Source: Epiperipatus broadwayi (taxonomy: Eukaryota; Onychophora; Udeonychophora; Euonychophora; Peripatidae). From it: 64,000 bases of DNA. The stretch covers positions 5,183,860-5,247,859 of the forward strand of contig JAQFVV010006200.1 of NCBI GenBank assembly GCA_028023455.1. The letters are read 5' to 3'. The translations under genes were made by a program, and so were the position numbers. Below the pieces are notes generated by a model. That model was not told the origin of the DNA. It did no database searches and saw only the letters and a program-made list of their open reading frames with translations. Below are positions 50,598-63,800 of the stretch, piece after piece. Position 1 is the stretch's first letter; the number at the start of each line of letters is the position of its first letter.

Positions 50598-51403
50598 CAA
50601 TATATTTGGGTAGTCTTTAATTAGCCACTGTACATTGCTTGGTGGTACTATTTCTGTGCAAAAACATTTTAATATAACATTTCCAGGACAGGATAAAACA
50701 AAACACTTTTCTTTTTATTTAAAAATGTACCTTATTCTTCTAATAGTAAATTAAATGTTTAAAGAAAAATAAAAAAAAACAATTGATTAACAAACTAATC
50801 AGCCTGAATTAAATTAAATTCCATTAAATTACATTTCAGCGCATAGTGCTGTAATGTGCAGGGGAGGGGTAAATGATGGTTTTGATGATCTGAAGGATCC
50901 GCCAAAAGCTGCATTATTCTGATCAAACCAAGCTTACAATTTGTTTTGTAGCTCTTCTCAGGCAAATACGCCTATTCACATGACTTCTGGAAAATGGTAT
51001 TTGGCCCTACCCTTTTGTAATTGTTTTCACCTTCTAAGTTATGTAGGGAAGCATGGGAACAGGCTAAGAATTATTAGCATGTAATAATATGTCATCTAGA
51101 GTGTAAGATCATTACTTTGAATGCACATTAAAAGTGGTATGGCCAGTTGAATTATATACATCCTCACATCATACAGTAACGATCTGTGAAGTATACACTA
51201 TTTGCATATTGTTGTGAAGCACCTCAGTGGGCCATAATATTTGTGTGCAATGTCATCTAGGCATGCTAATGGCTAATATAAACAAAACTGTTTTATATGC
51301 TGTAAGTTCAACTGTGTAAACAGCATATTTCTGTGTTTTTGCACAGAAACAGCACCACCAAGCGGTATACAGTGGCTAATTAAACAGTACAATATATTTT
51401 ATT
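50598..51403. mobile_element. Possible non-autonomous DNA element with ~70-bp inverted repeats
   Basis: 50598-50672 and 51330-51403 are reverse complements with few mismatches: TTTAATTAGCCACTGTA, GCTTGGTGGT and TTTCTGTGCAAAAA all have partners. The ~650 bp between is not open in any frame, and is richer in G+C than the surroundings. I infer either a transposon with internal deletions or two opposed copies of a short repeat. Confidence 0.6.
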
Positions 51404-53463
51404 ACCTCATTATAAACAATATATATATATAACCATTAAAAACAGTCAACACATAATCATTCCTATATAAATAACAATCAACAATCTCAAACTGTGTCAA
51501 GGCAACCTCCTTTTAACAATAAAGGTGGAATTACCTTTATTTATGGTCCCATATATTTATATAGATACTATACCAATTTAAAGCACCTTGAGTTATTAGA
51601 AACTTAAGCAAATATTAATGAAATCTTTATGTTTTAATTAAAGTTCATTAAAAGAATATGTGCAGATAAGATTATTCTTAGAAGAGTTAAAAATCATGTT
51701 TCACTTAAAAACAACAATAAAGTTACTGAAAAAGATTATTTCCTGTTATCATTATAATCTATTTCAACTGCATAATTTTCTTCTAAAAATCAATTCAATT
51801 CAAACAAAATCTATATATAAACATCATATACTTATTTAAAAGTAAATATTTAATAGTGTAACAAAATAAAAACAAAATAAATACTTAATTCTTTGTCAAC
51901 ATAGATGGAAAACAAAGAGGAAATTTGCCTCACTTCCCTTGATATATTGATTATTGATGACATTTAGACACAATAGTTTTAACTAAAATCGTAGCTGTTA
52001 AACATTTTTCTACTTTAAACTTTTCTTCATATTTGCCAAAAATTTTTGAATGCAGCTTTCACTCACTCTCAAACCACTAATTTTTATGTTATTTTGCTGA
52101 TTTTATGATTATTTTATCAACAAAACCATACTGTATAATGATGTTATCTTTATAATTATTTTTAACTAATAAATCAATAATATTTAAATTTAAAGTTATA
52201 ACAATCAGATAAGACCTGCCTTTTAAAGTGCTGATTGGTTATTTCTAATTCTCTATACAAGGGAGCACTTGTCAATGATTTTGACAGTTTTAAATTCTTT
52301 GTTTTTATTTTTAAAATGAAAATATATGTTTTAAAAAATTTTTTTTCATAAAATATGTGTAAAAATATGATTAATTTAGAAGAATAATTCAGATGTTAAT
52401 AAAAATTATTTATTTTACATAAAAGTAAATTGAGAAAGAAATCAATAATATATGATTGCATTTTGTAATTGGTTGAAAAAAATACATTTTATATTGTCCA
52501 CTATAGATTATTTTTATTAATTATAAAAAAGAAATCATTTTTTAAAAAACTTTCATTTACTTTAATAATCTGACAAAATATTAATTCACTTTTTAGAAAC
52601 TAAACAAAAACAAGTATAATTTTAATAGACAAATATATATTTTACTGCTGATGCTTTAATTAACCAATCAAAAGTTTAGAAATTTAATTCACTTGGTCAG
52701 TAGGAATAATTGCATTTAAATGATCTACAATATTCACTAAAAGATTAAAGTTTTATTGAAAGCTTTTACCATTAGGGATCTAATGAGATTTTAAATCTTG
52801 CAATCCTATATTGCAGATTTCTGTTTGAGTTTGAGTTTACCAAAATCCTACAACTTAAAATTAAATGTAAATATTAATTAATAATATTTACTATTAATTT
52901 TAATATTTTTGGAGATGCATTTACAATATATTTTAATATTAGTTAATTTTTAAAATGATGATTAAACATAATTAAATTGAAGCTTGAAACTGTACAATTT
53001 TTTATATATGTGACTTTCAGTTAAGTAAATTTTGTAGGAAAATAACATTATTTTTTTGCTTTATTGTTAAAAACATCTTCAGAAATGAAGAAAATAATGA
53101 AAATGTATTAAAACATTGAAAGTATTTTGAAAAATAAAAAAACAACGTATTTTTAAATTTTTATTAGCATAATATAATAAATATTTGCATTTCTCCTACA
53201 TAAGTTTAAAAACTTCAACAAAATGTATTTTATATTTATTATTTAAAATAGCCTTAAAAATAATGAAACTATTTTTGAAACAATCAAATTAGTGTTGGGA
53301 AAAAAAAATACATTTTTGCTTTTTTAATATATCTTATTACTTCAAATATAAGATGCTATCAAATTTAAGACACAGTAGGATTTTTAGCCCAAAAAATTAG
53401 CCCTGAATATAAAATACATATATGTACTTAAATAGAAAACTAATATAAGTACAATAAACTTAC
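51404..53463. other. AT-rich spacer, no supported gene
   Basis: No gene is called. A tiny plus frame of 20 codons starts at 51905 but has no support. Confidence 0.4.
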
Positions 53464-53614
53464 CTGATTTATTGCAAATCTTTTTCAGATATACAATACT
53501 TTCACTTTCTACATCTTTCAGAGCTTGAATTCTCATCTTCACTATTTCATCAGGGTACATGATCTTCAGGCCATTTAAATTACAGTTGAATGTTATAATT
53601 TCTTTGTCAATTTG
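53464..53614 (-). CDS. Candidate internal exon of a host gene, function unknown
   Basis: On the minus strand a frame is open from 53617 to 53464 and ends in TCAG followed by GTAAGT, a consensus 5' splice donor. The encoded ~50 residues have ordinary globular composition, unlike the low-complexity frames nearby; segments include NLNGLKIMYPDEIVKMRIQ and ALKDVESESIVYLKKICNK. An in-frame stop lies just upstream (53618-53620). A possible acceptor AG is at 53615-53616, but its pyrimidine tract is poor. Length 151 nt would shift phase, so neighbouring exons of matching phase are needed. I recognise no family. The alternative is a chance frame or an old element. Confidence 0.35.
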
Positions 53615-53689
53615 CTTTCATATAAAAGTTCATTTATCTATTAAAATCTGAATCATATTTTTACAAATATTTCCTGAAAAAAATAAATG

Positions 53690-54380
53690 TGTAAAAAAGA
53701 TTCTGAAACATAAGTCTTCACTTTAAAAATCAAAATGAAAACAATGAAATTGTCAAAATTTTCAAAATTATGTTAAAAGATTCTAAAACATACACTTTTT
53801 ACTTTAAAAGTCAAAAAGAAATTATCAGAACTGTCAAAAATTTGAAAGTTGCTCTCTTGTGTAGAGATCAATAAACAACCAATTGGCACCTTGGAAGGCC
53901 AGCTTTTATTGATTTGTTAGTTGTAAAAATATTATAAAGGTTATTTGGTAATGCATTCTTAATAAAATAATTGTAAAATAAACAAATTAACATTAAAAGA
54001 TTCTACAACATATGAACTCACTTTAAGAATAAAAATAAAAATATCAGAATTGTCAAAATCAGCAAAATAATGTTAAAATATTTTAAAACATATGATCTCA
54101 CTTTAAAATCAAAATGAAAATATCAGAACTATCAACATTGGCAAAATAATGTTAAAAAAGTCTAAAACTTAAGTTTTCACTTTAAAAATCAGAAGAATAC
54201 TATTGTAACTGTCAAAATTTTGACAGGCACTCTCTTGTGTAGAGAACAACAAACAACCAATTAGCACCTTGGAAGACAGACTCTTATCTCATTGTTATAT
54301 TGATTTGTTAGTTGTAAAAAAAATTTAAAGGTTATTAGGTAAAGTTTTCTCAATAAAATAATGGTAAAATTGAAAAAATA
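53690..54380. repeat. Tandem array, ~75-bp units in a ~375-bp higher-order repeat
   Basis: Units share TTAAAAGATTCTAAAACATA, CTCACTTTAAAAATCAAAA and TATCAGAACTGTCAAAAT. A distinct block, CTCTCTTGTGTAGAGA then CAACCAATT.GCACCTTGG, occurs at about 53853 and 54229 (375 bp apart), each followed by ATTGATTTGTTAGTTGTAAA. Its partial hairpin CTCT..AGAG may mark the unit boundary. Confidence 0.85.
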
Positions 54381-54799
54381 ACATTAAAAGTAATAATTGG
54401 AGAGAGAATTAAAACCATTTAAAAATTAATCCAAAAATATTAATTAAAAAAGATTTAACATGCTATTCTACACAGGTAACAATCATAATACTATGTGCGT
54501 GTATAACATAAAGCAAATATCTACAGAAATAAGATGTTAAAAATTTTCATTTCAAATTTGGAAAAAAGTGTGCTTTATATTTAAAGTTATATGGTAATAT
54601 AAACAGTTTTTGCCATAAAGCAAGTTGGTACTTGTACTTTAGAGTTTATTGTTAAATTACAACCTGCCAATCTAGGAATGAAAATATAAATTAATAGATG
54701 GAATTACAACTATTAGGTTAGAAACATTCAATACAAAATTATTGTAAATAGGGCTAGAAGCCATCATATATTGTTACAGACTGCATAGTTAGTTATGTT

Positions 54800-55700
54800 T
54801 GTCAATATGCCATTCCATATTAAAATCTTCAATGGTAATAGTTAGCAGAAAATCCATGAAGTGTTTTTTTGGGTGTTACAATGATTCTATAATCATTATA
54901 TCTGTTCTATGTTATTTTAAACCTATCTATAATCTTACATTACTATGCAGAGCTCTCTTTTTTCATGGAAATTATTTTAAAATTATTATTGAAAATGTTA
55001 GCATAATATGGACCTTTTAGGAAATTACAATATCCAATTTGCATATCAAAGAAGTGAGACTTGCCCCTTTTGATCTCAGTAGAAGTGAAAATCATCTGGT
55101 TAGTGGAGTATTTCTCTCCAGGCAAAATTTGGGATTTGTTTCCATCTTTCAAAAGAAAAATTGTAATTTTCAGTAAATTGTTTACACATTAAAAATTATT
55201 TATGCATTATTTTTGTAAAATATAAATGCAATTAAATTCTATTTTTAAAAAAATATTTTTAAGAAAAGTTTTAAAATTTTCATTATGGCAAACAAAAATA
55301 ATTTTTACTGATAAAGCAATTTTTTGTAAAATTTTATTGACAATAAATTTAATGTTATATTATTTTTCTTTAATGATAACGAATCCTATTTTTTTTTTTT
55401 AATTTAAAAAATGTAATTCTACTAAATTTTTGAATAAAATATATCCAATAACATCACATACCACTGTTATGAACTCTATTTATTATTTAATTTCTGTATG
55501 TTACAAAGTTCAAATATTAACTTTTAGAATGTCTATTATTTGAAAGCTTATATATTTAGTATATGATATAGAAATAAGGTTTAATTGTAAAAATAAAATG
55601 TTGAAATATGGAAGAAATTTATACTAGAGTCTTTTCAATTAAGAAAGATAGAGCTGGATTCTGAACAGGATAATATGAATAACACTTTTAAATACTAAAT
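54800..55700. repeat. Segmental duplication, unit 1
   Basis: Diverged direct copy of 56780-57870. Collinear matches: TATAATCTTACATTACTATGCAG / TATAACCTTACATTGCCATATGCAG; GAAAAATTGTAATTTTCAGTAA; TTTGTTTACA..TT then TTATTTATGCA; GATAACGAATCCT / GATAACTAACCCT; TCAAATATTAACTTTTA; and TAGAGTCTTTTC / TAGAGTCTATTA. No frame is conserved between the copies. Confidence 0.7.
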
Positions 55701-55920
55701 ATTTATTTTTACATTGAACAGTATTTTTATAAAAAATGTAAATATTAAATAACAATAACTATTAATTTTAATATATATTAAATACACACTATAATATCGA
55801 TTGTAGATTAACTATAAGATTGTTTTCCTTTGTCTTTCTGTAGGAAAATCTATGCCACCTTATTTAGCAACTATATTTTCCCTTCAGTTTTGAAAGTTCC
55901 ATTTAAAGTTTATATATATC

Positions 55921-55934
55921 CCCCCTTTTTTTTT

Positions 55935-55984
<50 letters not shown>

Positions 55985-56118
55985 CCCCCGCCCCCCCCCC
56001 CTTCCTCCTTTTTTTCCTCCGCCTTTCTTTTTTTTTTCCTTTTCCTTTTTTTTTTTTTTTTCAACCCCTTTTTTTTAAAAAATTTACCCCTTTTTTTTTT
56101 TTTTTTTTTTTTTTTTTC
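55921..56118. repeat. Poly-T / poly-C low-complexity tract
   Basis: Nearly 200 bases of T runs broken by C runs (CCCCCGCCCCCCCCCC near 55985) and a few A. Both translated strands give homopolymer-like frames that are not genes. Such mixed homopolymers often mark polymerase slippage or poorly resolved assembly. Confidence 0.9.
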
Positions 56119-56779
56119 CAAACCCAATATTTTCTATAAACTATATATTTATAATAAGATTTCTGCTAACTTTTAAATATTTATATACACAACTATGTGC
56201 TTTTAAAAAGATTAGTGATTAAAGATTTTTTAGATGAAAAAAAATAAAAATTATAAATTAAGTAGAGCAATTGGACAAATTAAAATTAACAAAATATAAA
56301 CATGCCAATCATGTCAGTTAGGTATAATAATTTACAGATATTTATTAGAGATTTTTTTAGTTTTAATTTAAATATATGTATAGTAATTTATTTATTTTAA
56401 TGTATATGTATCCAGGAATAAATAATAAAAATACTTGTGATAAAGTCTAATTGTTATGCATGGAATTTTGTTTAGATTAAAATTTTATCCATTTTATTAA
56501 AGACATTTAAATCAAGACTCAAACTGTAAAATTAGTTTTTCATTTATGTAGCCTTTGGATGAATAGGGTTTATAATGAAATAAAATTATTTCTTGCATAT
56601 TTATTTTTAATGATCACTTTTCATATAACTAAATATTAAAAATATTTTTAAAATAAGAAAATTATCAAATGAAAGAAAAGCTTACATTACTGATTTTATT
56701 ATAATGATATAAAAATTATTTGTTCATTTTTTACCACAACAAAAGCTTCAAAAATACATTTTTAATATTATCAATTTGA

Positions 56780-57870
56780 ATCTCAATAGTGATAATCATA
56801 TGCTGTATTTGCTGTTTTTGGAATTTACAATGGCACTATGATCCCTATATCTTCTCTACTTTGTTTTAAATCTATTTATAACCTTACATTGCCATATGCA
56901 GTTTTATTTTACCAGAGTTTCAATTATAAAACTATTAATTGAAAAAAAAAGTAAAATATCAGCATTATACAGACCTATTAGGCAATGACAATAGTCTTTT
57001 GCATGATTGACAATAATCTTTTTGCATGATAATGCCATGAGGTAGGGAGTTTAGATGTCAATTGAAATTAGAATTTCTGAATGGCAGAGTGTTTTAGCCT
57101 GCTGACAAATAATAGTTTACATTCCTATAGAAAAATTGCAATTTTCAATAATTTGTTTACAAATTCAAGATTATTTATGCAATATTTTTTGAAGATTTAT
57201 TTTAAATCAAAAACTATGTCACCATAAAGAGATTTTCTTTAAAAACATTTATTTTTAAAAAGATAACTCTTAATGTGAAAACAATTTCTACTGGATAAAC
57301 AGTAAAGAAATATTTTTAAAATTTTAATAACAATAAATAATATATCACATGATCACCATTTCTTATGCTAGCACATAACTATTATTAAATCAGGCAAAAC
57401 TCTACATACAGTAGTGCTACTCAGTGCCAACCAGAGTAATCACTGGATGCCAGAAGGCTTGTGCATAAAATCCCCATCTGAGTGGCACTACTATATGGAG
57501 AGTTTTGCCTGTTTTAATAAATAATATATTTACTTTTAATTTTATTTTTCTTTATTTGATGATAACTAACCCTAAATTTATCCTTGTTTAAATATATATA
57601 TATACCTAAGTATTCTATTCTATAACTTTTAGAATAGATAAATTTGTCCAGTAATGCCAATTTAGAAATTATTTTTCATATTTTGCAAAATCAAATATTA
57701 ATTTTTAAAACGACTATTGCTTGAAGCTTATATTTGTAATAAATAATGTTAAGATTATCAATATATTATATAGAAAAAAGATTTAATTGTGAAAATAAAA
57801 AGAAGGAATATGTACAAAATTCTCGTTAGAGTCTATTAAAAATAGAAAGGTGGAATTTGTGACTAAAAAG
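56780..57870. repeat. Segmental duplication, unit 2, interrupted by a MITE
   Basis: Second copy of 54800-55700, about 2 kb downstream in the same orientation. It contains the hairpin element at 57379-57524, absent from unit 1, which therefore inserted after the duplication, or was lost from unit 1. Confidence 0.7.
57379..57524. mobile_element. MITE hairpin, 146 bp with ~45-bp terminal inverted repeats
   Basis: 57379-57424 and 57479-57524 are reverse complements with few mismatches; the core of each arm is AGGCAAAACTCT.CATA.AGTAGTG. The interior (CCAGAGTAATCACTGGATGCCAGAAGGCTTGTGCATAAAA region) matches the arms of the mosaic repeat at 25230-25300 and 25745-25835. Confidence 0.85.
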
Positions 57871-60679
57871 ATTAAATATTAAATATATTTTATTTTGATA
57901 ATTATATTATGCTTTCCAATTAAGGAATATGCTTTTACTATTAAAAAAAATAACTAGAAATAATAAAAAAAAATCTTTTTATCTAAGCAAAATGTGAACA
58001 ATGCTCACCAAAATTTTCAAATTAGTATTGGTGCTTTAGAACTTTCTTATCTTTAATTACTCATATCATGTAAAAATAAAAATGATAACTAAAATATACA
58101 CCCATTAATATTAAAATGAACCATTCTGCACAAAATTCTGGCAATGTCTTTATACTTATATCACACATTTTTACAAAGTAAAATTACCACAAGCACAATG
58201 CAACAAAGCATTAATATTTATAAATCATAAAAAAGGTTAAAAGAGATTCTGGAACATCACGTGGTGGATTAATAGTGTTGCAAAAATACCAAAATACTAC
58301 TAATAATAATGAGTTATGATTAACTTGCAATTATGTAGAATTAATTTCATAATAGAGAATCAAATTTTGACATTTATTCAAAAGATTATTAATATTGCAT
58401 ATGAGTCCATAATATAGATATCAACAGACATATTAAACATTATTTACATGCGTTAGAAAACAATGATAGAGAAAGGTTTATAAACTAAGCAATATGTTTT
58501 TCACTCTTAAATATAGCCACTTTATTTATATTTAATTAAAATAATAACAATCAGAACATTATTGATTGCCAGAAATCCTTTTTGAGACCTTTTAAACAAT
58601 AAAAATGATAAAAATATATTGTTTATTAATTAATTGTTCTATATTTTAAATGTTATTTTACTGTGATTTTGTTTAAAAAATAAATGAAAATGTGTTTTAC
58701 TAGCCAATCACTTTTAAATAATAGAAAGTTAAATGTATATTGTGCGTTTTTTTTTAAAGTAATTAAAGAAATGAACTTTTAAAACATGTTTGTTTATCTT
58801 GTTTGCCGCAATTGCCTGCAAAATTTGTCATTTGTTATAGTTTTTTTTTTTTTTAAGGTTGAAAAAAAAATCGTAGATCATATAACAACTTACAATAAAT
58901 CACTGTAAATTTATTTTGAAGCTACAATAATACAAACTAACATTTTAAAGTGAGCCAAAGATTTATTTTTATTTTAGTTAAAGATTGAAAATATTTTCAA
59001 AATAAAAAAAATACTTTATGAATTATTTAATCATATTATTTAATATTTATGATTTGATCTAAAAATAAAGAATTAAAAATCTGTATTTTTATTAAAGTTT
59101 AAATGGTTTTATATAACAAAAACTGATTAAAAAAACACACACATAGTGAATTTCAGTCATCAATAATTACAGTGAATCAAAAAATTAATTGGTTTCAGAC
59201 CTATTTAAAAACAAGATTGCTGGTTTTGAAATCCACTTTACTAGAAGTAGAAATTGAATCTATAATTACTTAGCTATATTTTAATTAAAAGAGAACATGA
59301 CTAAAGTTCTAAGATATTTGCTAATACGAAAAAAAAAATCCAATAAAGTGACAAAGTTTACATATATGAATACTAGTTACCCAATAGAATTGCATAAATT
59401 GCCATTCATTTGTTACATAATTGAGATAAAAAAAAAGAAATGACAGAAAAAGATTAAATTTAATTCAATATTAAAGATTCTACAATTTAATTTTAATTTT
59501 TAAGGAAGAAAAATCAAAACAAATTTGTTTATTTTAGACATAACTTTAAATTATTCAAACGGAAATCAATCTCCGATAATGCGTTTTATAATAATAGATT
59601 TACATAACTTTAAAAAAAATTGTCACAAGCGTTAAGATCAAATTCCAGATGGCAGCAAAAATACTTACAGGCATAAGGAGCATGTTGTGTTTTCATTTTG
59701 TTTACCTTGTTTAGGAAAACATTGAAATTTTTAAAAAATAGAGTTAGAAGTGAAATAATTGCTAATAAACTAAAAATGAACAAAATGACGACAATTATTT
59801 TTTGTTTTGAAAATGACTATTTTCAATAAAGACTTATAATGAAGACATGAAATTGATAACATCTGAAATAAGTTATCAGTATAGTTTCTGTGAACAAATT
59901 AAAAGAAAATATTCAAATATCTTTTTTTTCTGGTAGATTACATCTACATTTGCAAAAATCATTGGATAACAAGAAAATATTGGTGAGTAAAGTTATGAGC
60001 TAGATTGTAACAAGAAATTCGGGTACTTAGACCCCATGTGCTAATTACCTGAATTTCTGAATGATAATTTTATTATTGAAGATGGAGAAAAAGGCTGTAT
60101 CTTTAAGATTTGTGTTACTAGTCAGATCAAGGGATTCACGATTTTTTATTTTTCTATTATGCTTTGATATAATACTTTAAAAAAACTATTTCCAATATAT
60201 GGTATATTATATTAATATTTTCTACAAAGTTTATAATAAAAAAATTGTTATACATAAGTATGAAGTCATCTATATATGTGATTATATTCAACACATTTTT
60301 AGGAATAACATATATATAATTAAAGAATTTCTTATGGCAATATTCTGACTTCAGTTTAATTGTGTTGATTGAGATATAGCTCTGAAACAATAGCAAATTC
60401 GGCACTACTGCAAGAACAGTTTGCTACTGTTTAAAAATGGTGATCATGTGAGATATAATTCTGTTGATAAATAAATTTGAGAAAACATCATTTATGGCAG
60501 TAGTCCACTTTAACCACTTGCAGAAATTTTCTAACTACACACTAATTAGAACTAAATCAAACAATTTGACAATTGTGTCAGATTACGAAAATGCTTTCTT
60601 ATACATAAGTTCTTATATATAAAAAATAAAAATACAATCTTTGTTTTTAATACATTCTACGGGCTTAAACCTGCATTTA
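57871..60679. other. AT-rich spacer, no gene
   Basis: No gene is supported. The minus frame at 60157-60405 is Ile/Asn/Tyr-rich with no domain. TACTGTTTAAAAATGGTGATCATGTGA near 60415-60440 repeats a phrase from 25845-25890, so a small piece of that element family is present. Confidence 0.45.
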
Positions 60680-60870
60680 TATACGAAATATATGCGGGAT
60701 TCGAACTCAGACTTTCACACGACCCACTACTCTCAGTGCCATCTCATATTGCTGACCCATCTGATCACACAATGTTGAAAAGATAAATAATCACCAATAT
60801 ATGTATTTCATGCTAAAATAGCAACCATTAGTTGGGCTAGATTACTATCCTCACACATATATACAATCAG
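60680..60870 (-). repeat. Hammerhead-bearing SINE-like repeat, copy e
   Basis: Minus strand: ribozyme region 60787-60846, then the CATG-type module (diverged), then GAGTTCGAATCCC (60696-60708), the best B-box match in the family. Core: CTAATGG in place of CTGATGA (G5 to A, A9 to G) and TGAAA in place of CGAAA, so inactive by inference. Stem I CCCAA / TTGGT and outer GTAATC / GATTAT remain pairable; stem II TGCTATTTTAGCA is intact. Confidence 0.7.
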
Positions 60871-63800
60871 TGCTCAGCTTTTTCAAACCAAAGTGATTCC
60901 AGACACCCCTTATATCTTACATTTCACATTCCAAAATAGTTTTAAACCTTAATTAACAAATTAAAAACCCTTTATTGAAAGTTAAGTAACACTTAAATGA
61001 CTTGTTGCTTTGGAGGACATGTGACATTTGAGCACCGGAAATGGTAAGTTGAATTCCAATCCAGGGTTTTTGGTTTTTATGTCCATCTCTTCTTCATTGC
61101 AATAAAAGGTTTAGATTTAGTTGCTGTACATATAATAAATATATTTTTAAAAACCTTTTAATTATTTTTATTAATTTTTAACTAGATCAAGTATTAAGAG
61201 TAGCATTGAAACAAACTTTTCTTTAGAAATGATACTTAATTCAACTGATTTGTTTTGCTTTGTAGTTCTTTTTTTTTTTTTAAATATATATATAATGAAT
61301 TTTTTTTTCTGGGGATAATGTATAAAAAATTAGAAATTTATGGTAACATTTGAACTTGAAAAAAATAATGAAAGTAACTGTCAAAAAATATTAAAAGTTA
61401 ATTTGTGCCTGTTCAATTCTTCCAAAATCTTATTGGAAAATGGAAATTGCTATAATATTTATTTTCCCACTAAAGCAACTTTAAATAGTCGATAGCAAAT
61501 GAAATGCTTTTCCAGGGTCCCTCTCAGAAAATCTGTGAGAGGATAGGCTAATACTAGATTAAGCAATTATTGATTTGGGAAATTTTTGTGGGTTTTCTTT
61601 ATTATTTTAATCCTCTTAATAAGAATATCTAAATAGACTTTTATAAACCAATAATTAGATAGCTAACCACATTAGTTATGGAGCATCAGTTCTAAAAAAA
61701 TGTAAGTATTCTTAAAATATCTTTGCTAATGAAAATTTTATCCAGATAATGAGCATAGCTTTTCAATTTTTTAAAAAGTAGTGTGGTAGGTCAGTATAAA
61801 CTCTAGAGTAAAATTGCTTTGATGTCTTAAACATTGGTTATTATAGTGTCAGTTCTTTCTAATGACATTAAAAATAGTTATAAATATTTTTATTTAAAAT
61901 ATGGTTTCAAGTAATAAAGTCAAAGTCATACATGGTTTAGTGCAATGGAGAGTGGCTCACTCTGGATCTCATGGTTTTTGCATCACAGCTTCTATTCTGA
62001 CACTTTGGTTCTAAAACTTCTTAGTACTCTAAGCAATAAACCATTGTTTGTTTTATTGACTTAAAACAGTGATAGAATGAAGAACACTGAAGCTTAAGAT
62101 CCCCAAATCATGCCCCTACCTCTGTTTCTTCAGGTGCTCTAATTTTTTATAAACTCCTAAACAATAATAGAGGCAAGGAGAATACCTCAAATGTTTTTTC
62201 CTCTTTGATCATTTTTTCATTAAATCTTTAGCCAAATAGCAGTTACTTTTGCTAGTCATTTAAGAACTTTCAAGAATTATTATAGTACAATGTCATAATT
62301 CAAACATGCCCTAAATGTTTTACTGCAACGGCAGACTCAAGAGTTTAAAGTTCATGGATCGCAGCACAAACAGAAAAACCATTGGACTTATCACTACAAA
62401 CCATTCAATTATTTAATATATTTACTAATCAAATATAACATATTCAGTTGTTTTTAAATTTATTTGAATTTAATAATCTAAAATCTTAAAAATATAGTTA
62501 TTTAGACACATTCATGATAGATAATAGTACTCCTCTACTCCAAAGCGAATTGAAATAATTTAACATTGAGGTATATGACCATATGAAAACCCTTGGTCCT
62601 TATCAGTCATAGTTTGGCTTTGCTTGTCACTTTTTTTATAATAATTTAGTATAGCATTTATCATTTTAATGTTTTGAGCTACATCATAAACCTTAATGAG
62701 TTTGTTACAATTATTATAACTAAAGCCAATATAGAAATATCCTAGGCTCACCTGTTTAACCTGACCCTTAAATGACATTTAATTTAATTACTTAAAAGTG
62801 TCTAATCGAATAGGAAATGTATTGCATTTCCCTGTTAATAAATAGAATAGAGAAAAAGTCTTTAAAATATCTAGGATCCCTAAGTAAACTAAAATTTTTC
62901 TGCAAGAGAAGGATGCTGCATGAAAACATGTAACGTTTAGTTATTTCAAGTTTTGTTTTAACTTATGTTGTCGCTTTTTTTATTGTAAAATTGAAAGATT
63001 AATAATAAAAACAATATTTCATTTGAAATGTTTTGTAGAGTAATAGCTTTTAATTTAGAAGCCTTAGTTTTCTCTAAGGGTAATTATTAATAAACACTAT
63101 GGTTGAAATATTATCCACTTAATAACTTAACAAAAAAACTAATGTTTATTTTGAACTGCAAAGAGAATAAAAAAGCTTAATAAACAAAATCAAACAAAAA
63201 AAAAAAAAAAGCTTTTTTTTTTAATTTTTAAAAATCTGAAACTAACAGATCAAAAGTAAGCGATATATATGTAGTATATTGGAATCTGTGCTGCGTTTTA
63301 ATGATGTAAAGGGTTTATTAAAATTTATAATGCCACATTATATTGAGATACTTGAATAACTTATGTTAAAGAAATATCAAATAATAACAAATTACCATCA
63401 ATAATGTCTTGTATTATCAAATTTAGCATTCTTATATATATATGTACATATTTTTAGGCATATTGGCTCATTTTTTTAGTGTGTTTTCAGATTTTGTTTA
63501 AACTTAAGTTAGTTTACATCTTTGTTAAAATATATATATATGTCGTTGTATATTTCGCAATCGCGTGGTGAGATAGTGGAAATTTTGATCAGATATTGTT
63601 GTTACCTTTAAAATAATAAGTAACATTTTGTAAAGCTTTAAAATAATAAGTAACATTTTGTAATTGAGTTGTCGTTGAAACTTACCCGACCTAGAGAATT
63701 TAATATTTATAATTTATGTTAGACAGTTTTTTTTTCAAACAAAAATTTAAATTGTACTTGGTTTAATAGAGATTAAAGTCTTTATCCTTATGAAGCAGTA

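Noticed and set aside
51905-51967. 20-codon plus frame starting MENKEE
   Set aside because: Too short, without splice or conservation evidence.
55830-56127. Homopolymer-rich frames on both strands
   Set aside because: Artefact of the poly-T/poly-C tract.
62560-62778. 72-codon minus frame with an early CAG-GTGAGC site
   Set aside because: The donor-like site lies near the start of the frame, so frame and splice signal do not support each other; no domain is seen.
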